From DASZQY01 sp963843565 (lineage in GTDB: Bacteria > Pseudomonadota > Alphaproteobacteria > Rhizobiales > Kaistiaceae): a DNA stretch of 64,000 bases. Position 1 is the first letter of the stretch. Each line of letters opens with the position of its first letter. Of this stretch, positions 17,863 to 26,347 are shown one piece after another. The position numbers and the translations under genes were made by a program. The stretch covers positions 1,240,001-1,304,000 of the forward strand of contig CAWJKY010000003.1 in the NCBI GenBank assembly GCA_963843565.1. Direction: 5' to 3'. The notes under the pieces are model-generated. The model worked only from the letters and a program-made list of their open reading frames with translations. It did no database searches and had not been told where the DNA came from.

Positions 17863-18837
17863 ATGCCAGACCAGAACGAACGGGTGACGCTCGGCCGCAC
17901 CGGCCTCAAGGTGTCGAAGCTCTGCTTCGGGACTTCGGCGCTCGGCAGCATGCCGGGCACCTATGGCTACGCCGTCGAGGCCGATGAGGCGGTGGCGACG
18001 CTGAAGGCGATCTTCGCCGGCCCGGTCAACTTCCTCGACACCGCGCGCATCTACGGCCACGGGCGCAGCGAGGAGCGCATCGGGGCGGCAATCAGGGAGA
18101 TCGGCGGCCTGCCGGATGGGTTCGTCGTCGCGTCGAAGGTCGACCGCGACTTCGAAAGCAACGTCTTCGACGGGCCGCGGGTGCGGCGTTCGCTGGAAGA
18201 GAGCTTCACGGCGCTGGGGCTCGACCACATCCACCTGATGAACCTGCACGACCCGGAATACGCCACCGACCTGAAGGACGTGACCAAGCCGGGCGGCGCG
18301 CTCGCCGAGCTCTTCAAGCTGAAGGAGGAAGGGCTGGTCGACGCGGTCGGCCTCGCCGCCGGGCGCGCCGAGGTGATGATGCCGCTCATCCGGGACTGGG
18401 ACTTCGACGCGATCATCACCCACAACCGCTTCACGCTGGTCAACCGCAACGCCGAGGAGATGATGGATCTCTGCATCAGCAAGGGGATCGCGGTTCTGAA
18501 CGCGGCGCCCTACGCCAGCGGCGTGCTCGCCCAGGGGTCGGCCAACACCAAGCGCTACGCCTATCAGGAGGCCTCGGAAGAGGTGCTGACGCCGGTCCGC
18601 CGGATCGAAGCGATCTGCGCCCGCCACAACGTGCCGACCGGCGCGGCGGCCCTGCAGTTTTCGCTGCGCGACAAGCGGGTGACCTCGACCATCGTCGGGG
18701 TGAGCAAGCCGAAGCGCATCGCCCAGACGTTCGAGTGGGCGAACTGGCCGATCCCCGATGCGGCGTGGGAAGAGCTGATGGCGCTCCCCTACGCCACCGA
18801 GGACCCGGAAGCGTCGCGCAAGTACACGTCCGGCTGA
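17863..18837 (+). CDS. Aldo/keto reductase family oxidoreductase
   Basis: A 324-residue NAD(P)H-dependent oxidoreductase with a TIM-barrel fold. The catalytic tetrad is in place: Asp and Tyr in FLDTARIYGHGRSE, Lys in ASKVDRD, and His in LMNLHDPEYA. The opening LGRTGLKVSKLCFGTSALG is family-typical. The sequence resembles the branch of D-threo-aldose (L-fucose) 1-dehydrogenases, which is inferred from memory. The ATG is preceded by GGGGGAC. It lies 40 nt after the aminopeptidase stop, so the two could be cotranscribed, though no functional link is evident. Confidence 0.9.
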   Translation: MPDQNERVTLGRTGLKVSKLCFGTSALGSMPGTYGYAVEADEAVATLKAIFAGPVNFLDTARIYGHGRSEERIGAAIREIGGLPDGFVVASKVDRDFESNVFDGPRVRRSLEESFTALGLDHIHLMNLHDPEYATDLKDVTKPGGALAELFKLKEEGLVDAVGLAAGRAEVMMPLIRDWDFDAIITHNRFTLVNRNAEEMMDLCISKGIAVLNAAPYASGVLAQGSANTKRYAYQEASEEVLTPVRRIEAICARHNVPTGAAALQFSLRDKRVTSTIVGVSKPKRIAQTFEWANWPIPDAAWEELMALPYATEDPEASRKYTSG

Positions 18838-19139
18838 GCAGCGAGCGAGGGTTCGGACTCAATCTCGCCACGAGGCGGGCGCGGGATGTCGACACGTGAT
18901 TCGAAACACCGCTGAAGAAGCGGCTGTGCGCGTGACCCCCGTGTACGCCCGCCGGGCCTGATTTCCGGCGGGCGGTGGGACGCGCGGGCGCCGGGGCAAG
19001 CCCCCGTGGTGCGTCGCACAACGCTTTTCCCCTCGCCCCGAACTTTCACAGAAATCGCCCCATTCTCGTCACGCAAGCGGCAACCCGCGCGGCTACGTCA
19101 TTGGACGTGGAGGGCAGGACTGACTCGAAGGAGAAAGTC
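18838..19139. other. Intergenic region with the first 74-bp repeat copy
   Basis: These 302 bases between the aldo/keto reductase and the PRC-barrel gene hold repeat copy 1 (18911-18984). The part closest to the PRC gene should contain its promoter; I see GACTCGAAGGAG before the ATG as a ribosome-binding site but no clear -35/-10 pair. Confidence 0.6.
18911..18984. repeat. 74-bp direct repeat, copy 1, with hairpin
   Basis: Matches 19700-19773 at 73 of 74 positions. It contains a 9-bp hairpin, GCCCGCCGG / CCGGCGGGC, around GCCTGATTT. Without a T-run it is not a classic terminator, but both copies stand downstream of a gene end. Confidence 0.9.
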
Positions 19140-19682
19140 ATGCGCAAGACACTTCTGACGGCGACCGCCATTGCGGCACTCGCCTTTGCAGTTCCAGCGC
19201 TCGGCGACGATGCAACCGCTCCCGCTGGTGCGGCCACCCCGCCAGCCAACGCCGATAACGCCGCCACCGCGCCAAGCGTCAACACGCAGATCGCTTCGGC
19301 GCCGGCCTTCATCGACAAGCAGTCGGATGACCAGGTCCTGGTCTCGAACATCGTCGGTTCGACGGTCTTCGACACCAGCGACAACGACCTTGGCAAGGTC
19401 AACGACGTCGTCCTCGACAAGGACGGCAAGATGACCGCCGTCGTCATCGGCGTCGGCGGGTTCCTCGGCATCGGCGAGAAGAACGTCGCTGTCCCGTACG
19501 ATGCGATCACCAAGACCGCCGACAAGGACGGCAATCCGAAGCTCATTCTCAACGCGAGCGCGGACGCCCTGAACGGCGCACCGGAATACATGACGGTGGC
19601 GATGCTGAAGCAGCAGGAAGAGGCGAAGCTGCGCGAGCAGCAGATGCTCGACCAGACGGCGCCGTCGGTTCCGACAAACTGA
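19140..19682 (+). CDS. Exported PRC-barrel domain protein
   Basis: A 180-residue protein with a signal peptide (MRKTLLTATAIAALAFAVPALG) and a single PRC-barrel domain at about residues 60-135 (LVSNIVGSTVFDT, LGKVNDVVLD, AVVIGVGGFLGIG, VAVPYDAI). The linker before it is rich in Ala, Pro and Asn. Such exported PRC-barrel proteins are common in Hyphomicrobiales, often several per genome, without a defined role. The ATG follows GAAGGAG. The gene is bracketed by two copies of a 74-bp repeat, which hints at duplication or capture of the gene as a unit. Confidence 0.88.
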   Translation: MRKTLLTATAIAALAFAVPALGDDATAPAGAATPPANADNAATAPSVNTQIASAPAFIDKQSDDQVLVSNIVGSTVFDTSDNDLGKVNDVVLDKDGKMTAVVIGVGGFLGIGEKNVAVPYDAITKTADKDGNPKLILNASADALNGAPEYMTVAMLKQQEEAKLREQQMLDQTAPSVPTN

Positions 19683-19699
19683 ACCGTGCCGGCACGGCT

Positions 19700-19773
19700 G
19701 CTGAAGAAGCGGCTGTGTGCGTGACCCCCGTGTACGCCCGCCGGGCCTGATTTCCGGCGGGCGGTGGGACGCG
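19700..19773. repeat. 74-bp direct repeat, copy 2, with hairpin
   Basis: Second copy of the 18911-18984 repeat, with one base different (T for C). It lies 17 nt after the PRC-barrel stop and 24 nt before the end of the convergent secreted-protein gene. Confidence 0.9.
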
Positions 19774-19797
19774 CTGGGCGCGCCGGGGCGCCCTCTC

Positions 19798-21030
19798 CTA
19801 GTTGAACCAGATGGCGTAGCTGCCGAACTCGCCCGAGAAGGCCGAGGTCAGGTTCCGCCACTCCTGCGACGTCAGCACGTCGCCCTGTTCGAGATAGGGC
19901 ATGGTCGCCGGGCCGGTGATCCACAACACCAGATCGAACGGGGTCGGCTCGTCGAAGACCTTGCGCATGTTGATGCCGCCTTTCATGCGCCAGTGCGGCA
20001 CCAGCTTCTTGCCGTCGAGGATGGCATCGAAGGTGTCGAGGACACCATTCCAGGCGGCGATCTGCTCGGCGGTCACCGGGATCTGGGTGATGCTGGTCTG
20101 GTTGGGGTTGGGGATCCACTCGTTGTCGTTGTCGGTCTCGGCGTTGACCGCGTCGAAGGTCTGGCGGCTCAGCACGATCATCTGCTTGAGGTGGAGCCGG
20201 GCCGAGCGCATGCGGTCGGCATCGCCGACCGGCCAGCGGATATGCAGGAACGAGATCAGATCGGCGATCGAACCGACCTGGAACTGGTCGCCCTCGCCGC
20301 GCGCCACCAGCGCGTCCTGGAACGCCGAGTGGGCGAGCGGGAAGAAGACGTGGAAGGAATCGTCGAAGCTCTCGTGCCAGTCGTAGGCGAGCAGGAAATC
20401 GGTGAACGCCATCAGCACGTGGGCGTAGCCGCGCAGCCAGAAGGAATCGGCGCGGTCGAAGGCGATGATCACCGGCTCGTGCGACAGCTGGCTCACGTCC
20501 ATGTCCATGATGCGCGCCAGCACCGCCGTCATGGTTTCGTCCTCGGCGACGGTGCCGTCGCCGTTGACGTCGTAGCGGATGGTCGTCATGTCGACGGGAA
20601 TCTTGGCCTCGCCCGGGCCGACCTCGGCCAGCGCCTTCTCGGCGACGGCGAGATCGTCATCGAAGCGCATCAGCAGGTCGTGGAACTTGGCGTAGTCGAC
20701 CGGCTCGGGCGCGGCGTTTTCCGGCACCGGCAGGCGGACGATCGGCATCAGCCACGAATGCGGCGGCTGGAGGCCGTATTTGTAAAGGCCCTGGGAGAGG
20801 TGCTCGACCGCCTGGACGAAGCGGATCATGCCGAGGCCCATCTTGGCGTCGTCGTCGGAGGGGTCGGCGGCGATCATGCCGGCGAGCGTATTGGCGCCGT
20901 CGGCAAGGGCGCCGGTCTGGAGCGCGTCAACGGCGGCGTCGCGCGACGCCTCGGTGGCGGAAACCGCGGAGACCGACAAACCGAACGCCGCGGCAAGTGC
21001 CGCACATGCGACCACGAACCGTGTACTCAT
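19798..21030 (-). CDS. Secreted/periplasmic protein of unknown function with EF-hand-like loop
   Basis: A 410-residue protein I do not recognise. It has a signal peptide (STRFVVACAALAAAFGLSVSAVSA), a TPR-like helical N-terminal part and a canonical 12-residue EF-hand-type loop, DVNGDGTVAEDE, at about residue 155, so calcium binding is possible. The rest is rich in Trp and aromatic residues with no known catalytic motif. The ATG at 21030 has GGGAGG 6 nt upstream; a GTG at 21036 is also possible but would overlap that site. It lies 22 nt after the ligA stop on the same strand and may be cotranscribed with it. Confidence 0.8.
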   Translation of the reverse strand: MSTRFVVACAALAAAFGLSVSAVSATEASRDAAVDALQTGALADGANTLAGMIAADPSDDDAKMGLGMIRFVQAVEHLSQGLYKYGLQPPHSWLMPIVRLPVPENAAPEPVDYAKFHDLLMRFDDDLAVAEKALAEVGPGEAKIPVDMTTIRYDVNGDGTVAEDETMTAVLARIMDMDVSQLSHEPVIIAFDRADSFWLRGYAHVLMAFTDFLLAYDWHESFDDSFHVFFPLAHSAFQDALVARGEGDQFQVGSIADLISFLHIRWPVGDADRMRSARLHLKQMIVLSRQTFDAVNAETDNDNEWIPNPNQTSITQIPVTAEQIAAWNGVLDTFDAILDGKKLVPHWRMKGGINMRKVFDEPTPFDLVLWITGPATMPYLEQGDVLTSQEWRNLTSAFSGEFGSYAIWFN

Positions 21031-21052
21031 CGTCACCCTCCCTGGGGATTGC

Positions 21053-23224
21053 CTATGACTTCTGAACGAGGGCGAGCCATCCCGCCTCGTCGATCACTTC
21101 AACTCCGAATTTCTGCGCGTCCTTGAGCTTCGAGCCGGCGCCGGGACCGGCGACGACGAGATCGGTCTTCTTCGACACCGAGCCGGAGACGCGGGCGCCG
21201 AGACGCTCGGCCATGGCCTTGGCCTCGTCGCGGGTCATCTTTTCAAGCGAGCCGGTGAAGACGACGGTCTTGCCGGCGACGGGGAAGTCGCTCCGCGCCT
21301 GTTCGGCGTCGGCGATCGCGCTCATCTGGGCGACCAGCGTTTCGACGACATCCCGGTTGTGGCTCTCGCCGAAATAGCGGGCGACGGCTTCCACGACGGT
21401 CTCGCCGATCTGGTCGATGTCGTCCATCTCCTGCGCCGCCGCCTCGTCACCGGCCGCGACCCTGAGCGCGGCGGCATGGAAGGCGTCCCACGACCCGTAG
21501 GCGCGGGCAAGCACCCGGGCGGTGGTTTCGCCGACATGGCGAATGCCGAGTGAATTCAGGAAGCGCTCCAGCGAAATGGTGCGGCGCGCCTCGATGGCCG
21601 AGAACAGATTGCCCACCGAGACCGCGCCGAAGCCGTCGCGCGCGGCGAGTTGGCGATCTTCAGGGAGCCGCGCGTTCCGCGCGGCGAGCGTGAAGATGTC
21701 GGCGGGGGTTTTCACCGGCAGATCGGGGTCGTCGTAGAACATCTCGATCTGCTTGGTGCCGAGGCCCTCGATGTCGAAGGCGGAGCGGCCGACGAAATGG
21801 AACAGGTGCTCCTTGCGCTGGAAGGGACAGGCGAATTCGCCCGAGCAGCGGCGCACGATCCCCTCCCCGCCGGTCGCGGTTTCCTCGCGCACGATCGCCG
21901 TCTTCAGGTAGCAGGGGCACACCGTCGGGAAGGCGAACGGCTTCGTGCCCTTCGGCCGCTTCGACAGATCGACGTCGAGCACCTGCGGAATGACGTCGCC
22001 GGCGCGCTGGATGGTGACGGTGTCGCCGATGCGGAAATCGACGGCGTTACCCTTGTCGTCGGTGCGCAGCGGCTGTCCGTCGCGGCCGAAACCGCGGATG
22101 TAGTCCTCGTTGTGAAGGGTGGCGTTCTCGACCACGACGCCGCCGACGGTGACCGGCTCGAGCCGCGCAACGGGGGTGAGCGCGCCGGTGCGGCCGACCT
22201 GCACGTCGATGGCGGTGAGCTTGGTGGTCGCCTTCTCGGCGGGGAACTTGTGGGCGATCGCCCAGCGCGGGCTGCGGGTGCGCAAGCCGAGGCGGGTCTG
22301 CAATGCGAGGTCGTTGACCTTATAGACGACGCCGTCGATGTCGTAGTCGAGGCTGGCGCGCTGTTCCTCGATGGCGCGGTAGGTGGCAAGCGCCTCATCG
22401 ACATTGGCGCAGACCTTCATCAGCGGGTTGACCGGGAACTTCCAGCGCCTGAAGCGCTCGACCATCTTCCACTGGGTGGGCTCGGGCGGGCCGCCGGCAA
22501 TCTCGCCCCAGGCGTAGGCGAAGAAGCGCAGCGGCCGCGCGGCGGTGACGCCTGGGTCCTTCTGGCGGACGGACCCGGCGGCGGTGTTGCGCGGGTTGAC
22601 GTAAGGCTCCTCCCCGGCCGCGACCTGGCGCGCGTTGAGGGCGGCGAAATCCTTCTTGCCCATGTAGATCTCGCCGCGCACCTCGACGACGTCGGGGGCA
22701 TCCTTCGGCAGCGCCTCGGGAATATCGGCGATGGTGCGCACGTTGGCGGTGACGTCCTCGCCGGTGACGCCATCGCCGCGGGTGGCGCCGAGAACCAGCT
22801 TGCGATCCTCGTAGCGGAGCGACATGGACAAGCCGTCGATCTTGGGCTCGGCGGTGATCGCGATGGGCTCGTCGGGGGAGCGGCCGAGGAAGCGATAGAT
22901 CTGGTCGACGAAATCGCGCACGTCGTCGTCGGCGAAGGCGTTTTCCAGCGACAGCATGGGGACGGCGTGGCGCGCCTCGGCGAACTTCGCGGAGGGACGC
23001 GCGCCGACCGATGCGCTGACGGCGCTTTTCAGATCGGGGAAGCGCGCCTCGATCTCGTTCAATTCGCGACGGAGCGCGTCGTACGCGGCGTCGGTGATGG
23101 TGGGCGCGTCTTCGCCGTGGTAGCGGCGGTCGGCCTCGGCGATCTGGCGCGACAGGGCCTTGTGCCGGCGGACGGCTTCCGCCGCCGTCAGGTCGTCAAC
23201 CGCCTTTGCCGATTTCCCGGCCAT
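21053..23224 (-). CDS. ligA: NAD-dependent DNA ligase
   Basis: Essential replicative ligase sealing nicks with NAD+. The 723-residue product has, in order, the Ia domain (ADRRYHGEDAPTITDAAYD), the adenylation domain with the nucleophile Lys in EPKIDG (about residue 120), the OB fold, the zinc finger, the helix-hairpin-helix domain and a BRCT domain (FPVAGKTVVFTGSLEKMTRDEA). The first zinc pair reads CPC rather than the common CPxC, while the later CSGEFAC pair is present. The start is chosen at ATG 23224 because MAGKSAKAVDDL fits the family; it overlaps the tail of the upstream MFS gene by 29 nt. Confidence 0.94.
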   Translation of the reverse strand: MAGKSAKAVDDLTAAEAVRRHKALSRQIAEADRRYHGEDAPTITDAAYDALRRELNEIEARFPDLKSAVSASVGARPSAKFAEARHAVPMLSLENAFADDDVRDFVDQIYRFLGRSPDEPIAITAEPKIDGLSMSLRYEDRKLVLGATRGDGVTGEDVTANVRTIADIPEALPKDAPDVVEVRGEIYMGKKDFAALNARQVAAGEEPYVNPRNTAAGSVRQKDPGVTAARPLRFFAYAWGEIAGGPPEPTQWKMVERFRRWKFPVNPLMKVCANVDEALATYRAIEEQRASLDYDIDGVVYKVNDLALQTRLGLRTRSPRWAIAHKFPAEKATTKLTAIDVQVGRTGALTPVARLEPVTVGGVVVENATLHNEDYIRGFGRDGQPLRTDDKGNAVDFRIGDTVTIQRAGDVIPQVLDVDLSKRPKGTKPFAFPTVCPCYLKTAIVREETATGGEGIVRRCSGEFACPFQRKEHLFHFVGRSAFDIEGLGTKQIEMFYDDPDLPVKTPADIFTLAARNARLPEDRQLAARDGFGAVSVGNLFSAIEARRTISLERFLNSLGIRHVGETTARVLARAYGSWDAFHAAALRVAAGDEAAAQEMDDIDQIGETVVEAVARYFGESHNRDVVETLVAQMSAIADAEQARSDFPVAGKTVVFTGSLEKMTRDEAKAMAERLGARVSGSVSKKTDLVVAGPGAGSKLKDAQKFGVEVIDEAGWLALVQKS

Positions 23225-24617
23225 CGCCACGTTCCGCCTCCGCCGGCATGGAGGCAGACATTTGCCCGAGCAAGGCATTGGCCGCAAGGCCCGCCTCGGC
23301 TGCGTCAGCCCCGTCGGGGGCCGTGGGCGGGGTGGCGCCGTTGGTCCTGGCGGCGTTCGCGGCCTGGGCTTCCTCCTCGGCCTTCTTCTTCGCTTCGGCG
23401 GCGAGTTCGGCGGTCTTTTCCGGCGAGGGGCGGAGCGTGAAGAACAGGCCGGCGACGAACAGCAGGCTGCCGACCAGCAGGGGCGCGCCCGGCAACTGGA
23501 ACGGCGCGGCGGGGCTGACGAAATAGCCGAACAGGGCGCCGGCGATCGGCGGACCGATGACGCCGGTGAAGGTGCCGACGCTCGACATCGCGCCCTGGAG
23601 GATGCCCTGCTCGGTCTTGGGCACGGCGCGGGTGACGATCGCCTGGATCGCCGGGCCGGTGAGGCCCCAGCCGAAGACGTAGGGGACCGTGATGACGTAC
23701 ATCATCCAGCCCTGGTTCGAGAGGCCGAGCGCCGCCATGCACACCACGGAAACGGCGAGACCGGCGGTGAGCGTGCGCCACTCGCCGAGGCGCGGCACGA
23801 CGTAACGCACCAGGCCCCCTTGCGTGATGACGAACAGCACGCCGACCCAGGCGAGCGAGATGCCGACCGCGGCGGCGCCCCAGTGGAACTGATGGGCGCT
23901 GAACAGCACCCAGGTCGATTCCAGCATGCGCTCGGCAAGCTGGGCGAGGACGAAGACCACCATCAGCGCCACGACCGCCGGATAGCGCGCCACCACCAGG
24001 AAGGCGCCGACCGGATTTGCCTCGCGCAGGCGGAAGCGGCGGCGGTTCTCCTTGTCCAGCAACTCGGGCAACATGAAGAAGGTGAACAGGAACGCCACGA
24101 GGCTGACGGCGGCGGCGCCGTAAAACGGGACGCGCGAGCCGAACTCGCCGAGGAAACCGCCGGTCAGCGGCCCGACGATGAAGCCGATGCCGAAGGCGAC
24201 GCCGATCAGGCCGAAATTCTGGGCGCGGCGCTCGGGCGGGGTGATGTCGGAGATGTAGGCGGAGGCGGTGGCCACCGAGGCGCCCATGATGCCGCCGAGG
24301 ATGCGCGCGATGGCGACGACCGTGATCGACGGCGCCACCGACAGGAGGCCGTAGTCGAGGGCGAGCCCGAGCATCGACAGAAGCAGGATCGGGCGGCGGC
24401 CGAAGCGGTCCGACAGAGCGCCCATGAGCGGGCCGCACAGGAACTGCATCAGCGAATACAGCGCGATCAGCAGGCCGTAGATCGCCGCCGCCGAGGACAG
24501 TTCGCCGCCTGACAGCTCGCGCACCAGCATCGGCACGACTGGCAGCATGATGCCGATGCCGAGCACATCGATAATGAGCGAAAAGAAGAGGACGGCGAGT
24601 TTAGCCTGCTGGGTCAC
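23196..24617 (-). CDS. MFS exporter, TCR/Tet (tetracycline-efflux-like) type
   Basis: A 473-residue major facilitator with twelve hydrophobic segments. Motif A between helices 2 and 3 is clear (GALSDRFGRRPILL), and the Tet-type antiporter motif C region reads GGIMGASVATASAYISD. The cytoplasmic C-terminal tail of about 75 residues is unusually long, and rich in Ala, Glu and Lys (EAKKKAEEEAQAANAA). Family members export drugs with protons; the natural substrate is not known. It sits between recN and ligA, and its last codons overlap ligA, so it probably belongs to the same transcript. Confidence 0.9.
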   Translation of the reverse strand: MTQQAKLAVLFFSLIIDVLGIGIMLPVVPMLVRELSGGELSSAAAIYGLLIALYSLMQFLCGPLMGALSDRFGRRPILLLSMLGLALDYGLLSVAPSITVVAIARILGGIMGASVATASAYISDITPPERRAQNFGLIGVAFGIGFIVGPLTGGFLGEFGSRVPFYGAAAVSLVAFLFTFFMLPELLDKENRRRFRLREANPVGAFLVVARYPAVVALMVVFVLAQLAERMLESTWVLFSAHQFHWGAAAVGISLAWVGVLFVITQGGLVRYVVPRLGEWRTLTAGLAVSVVCMAALGLSNQGWMMYVITVPYVFGWGLTGPAIQAIVTRAVPKTEQGILQGAMSSVGTFTGVIGPPIAGALFGYFVSPAAPFQLPGAPLLVGSLLFVAGLFFTLRPSPEKTAELAAEAKKKAEEEAQAANAARTNGATPPTAPDGADAAEAGLAANALLGQMSASMPAEAERGDGREIGKGG

Positions 24618-24660
24618 TCGTCTCCTTTCTCTTCTTCTTCCGGCTTAACGCCGCCGCGAA

Positions 24661-26331
24661 TCACGCAGCGCCGCGAATCAGGCGGTCAGCGGCAGCACGA
24701 GCCTCGTCGGTGACGACGGCCCCGGCAAGCATGCGGGCTATTTCCTCGCGCCGCCTCTCCGCGTCAAGGGGAACAAGCCCAGCCGCGACGCTTTTCCCGC
24801 CCCGGGCGGCGTTCTTGGCGACGAGCAGGTGGCCGGAGGCGCGGGCGGCAACCTGGGGGGCGTGGGTGACGGCGAGCACCTGCACGCGCTCGGCGAGGCG
24901 GGCGAGGCGCGCACCAATGGCGTCAGCCACCGCCCCGCCGACCGCCGTATCGACTTCGTCGAAGACGAGGGTGGCGGCGGAACCGCGATCGGCGAGCGCG
25001 ACCTTGAGGGCGAGCAGGAAGCGCGCCAGTTCGCCGCCCGAGGCGATCTTCATGAGCGGGCCCGGGGCGGTGCCGGGATTGGTGCGCACGAGAAAGGCGA
25101 TGTCGTCGATGCCCGCCTCGGCGGTGCGGGCGGGATCCGACTCGATGGCGACGGAGAAGGCGGCGCGTTCGAGCTTGAGAGCGGGAAGCTCGGCGGCAAC
25201 CGCCTTTTCGAGACGCTTCGCCGCGGTGCGGCGCTGCTTCGACAGAAGCGCGGCCCTGGTGTCGTACGTGGCGCGGGCGGCGGCGGCTTCCTTTTCCAGC
25301 GCGGCGAGGCGCTCGGCGCCCGATTCCAGCGCGGCGAGATCGGCGGCCATGCGCCCGGCCAACTCGGGCAGATCGGCGACGGGCACGTTGTATTTGCGCG
25401 AGGCGGCGCGGAGGGCAAACAGGCGCTCCTCGGTGCGCTCCAGTTCGTTCGCGTCGAAATCGACCGCCTGGACGGCAGCGGCCAGCGCGGTTTCGGCATC
25501 GCCCAGCGCTTCCAGGGCGCGGTCGATGGCCGCGACCGTCTCGTCGAGCAGACCGCCGGCTTCGACGCGCTTGCGCTCCAGCCGGCGGACCAGCGAGGCA
25601 AGCGCGGGGATCGGCGAGGCGCCGCCGGCGATCGCCTCGTTGGCCTCGGCAACGTCGCCGGCGATCTTTTCGGCGCGCATCATGGCGGCGCGCCGGTCGG
25701 CGAGCGTCTCCTCCTCGTTGTCGGCGGGGGCAAGCGCCGACAATTCATCGACGGCGGCGCGGAGGTACGCGCCCTCGGCTTCTGCCTTGGCGATCGCTTC
25801 GCGCAATTCAGAAACGGCGGCGGTGATCCGGCGCCAGGCGGCATGCGCCGCGCCCACATCGGCGAGCGTGCCGTCGAGCTGACCGTAGGCATCGAGAAGC
25901 GCGCGGTGGGCGCCGGGCTCGATCAGGGCGCGGTCGGCGTGCTGGCCGTGGATCTCGACCAGCGCGGCGCCGACCTGACGCAGCAGCGCGGCGGAAACCG
26001 GCTGATCGTTGACGAAGGCGCGGCTCCGCCCATCCGCGCCCTGGATGCGGCGCAGGATCAGGTCGCCGTCGGCCGCGATGCCGGCAGCGGAAAGCGTGGC
26101 GCGGGCGGGATGATCGGCGGCGACGGCAAAGACGGCGGTGACGACGCCCTCGCCCGCCCCCTGGCGGACCAGCGCGGCGTCGCCGCGGGCGCCCAGCGCC
26201 AGCGACAGGGCATCGAGCAGGATCGACTTGCCGGCGCCGGTTTCGCCGGTCAGCACGGTCAGCGCCGGCGCCAGCTCGACGGCGAGCTTGTCGATGATGA
26301 CGATGTCGCGGATATCCAGGGCGGCGAGCAT
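24661..26331 (-). CDS. recN: DNA repair ATPase RecN
   Basis: SMC-like protein acting early in double-strand-break repair. The 556-residue product has Walker A GETGAGKS at residue 30, a central coiled-coil region rich in Ala, Glu and Arg, the signature IASGGELARFLLALK, and Walker B VFDEVDTAVGG. The family-specific VEIHGQHADRAL motif is present. The ATG at 26331 gives the expected start MLAALDIRDIVIID; the frame remains open upstream into the bamD gene, but with no family similarity. It lies 16 nt after the bamD stop, so lpxC, bamD and recN could form one transcription unit. Confidence 0.95.
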   Translation of the reverse strand: MLAALDIRDIVIIDKLAVELAPALTVLTGETGAGKSILLDALSLALGARGDAALVRQGAGEGVVTAVFAVAADHPARATLSAAGIAADGDLILRRIQGADGRSRAFVNDQPVSAALLRQVGAALVEIHGQHADRALIEPGAHRALLDAYGQLDGTLADVGAAHAAWRRITAAVSELREAIAKAEAEGAYLRAAVDELSALAPADNEEETLADRRAAMMRAEKIAGDVAEANEAIAGGASPIPALASLVRRLERKRVEAGGLLDETVAAIDRALEALGDAETALAAAVQAVDFDANELERTEERLFALRAASRKYNVPVADLPELAGRMAADLAALESGAERLAALEKEAAAARATYDTRAALLSKQRRTAAKRLEKAVAAELPALKLERAAFSVAIESDPARTAEAGIDDIAFLVRTNPGTAPGPLMKIASGGELARFLLALKVALADRGSAATLVFDEVDTAVGGAVADAIGARLARLAERVQVLAVTHAPQVAARASGHLLVAKNAARGGKSVAAGLVPLDAERRREEIARMLAGAVVTDEARAAADRLIRGAA

Positions 26332-26347
26332 CACGCGGCCCGCGCCG

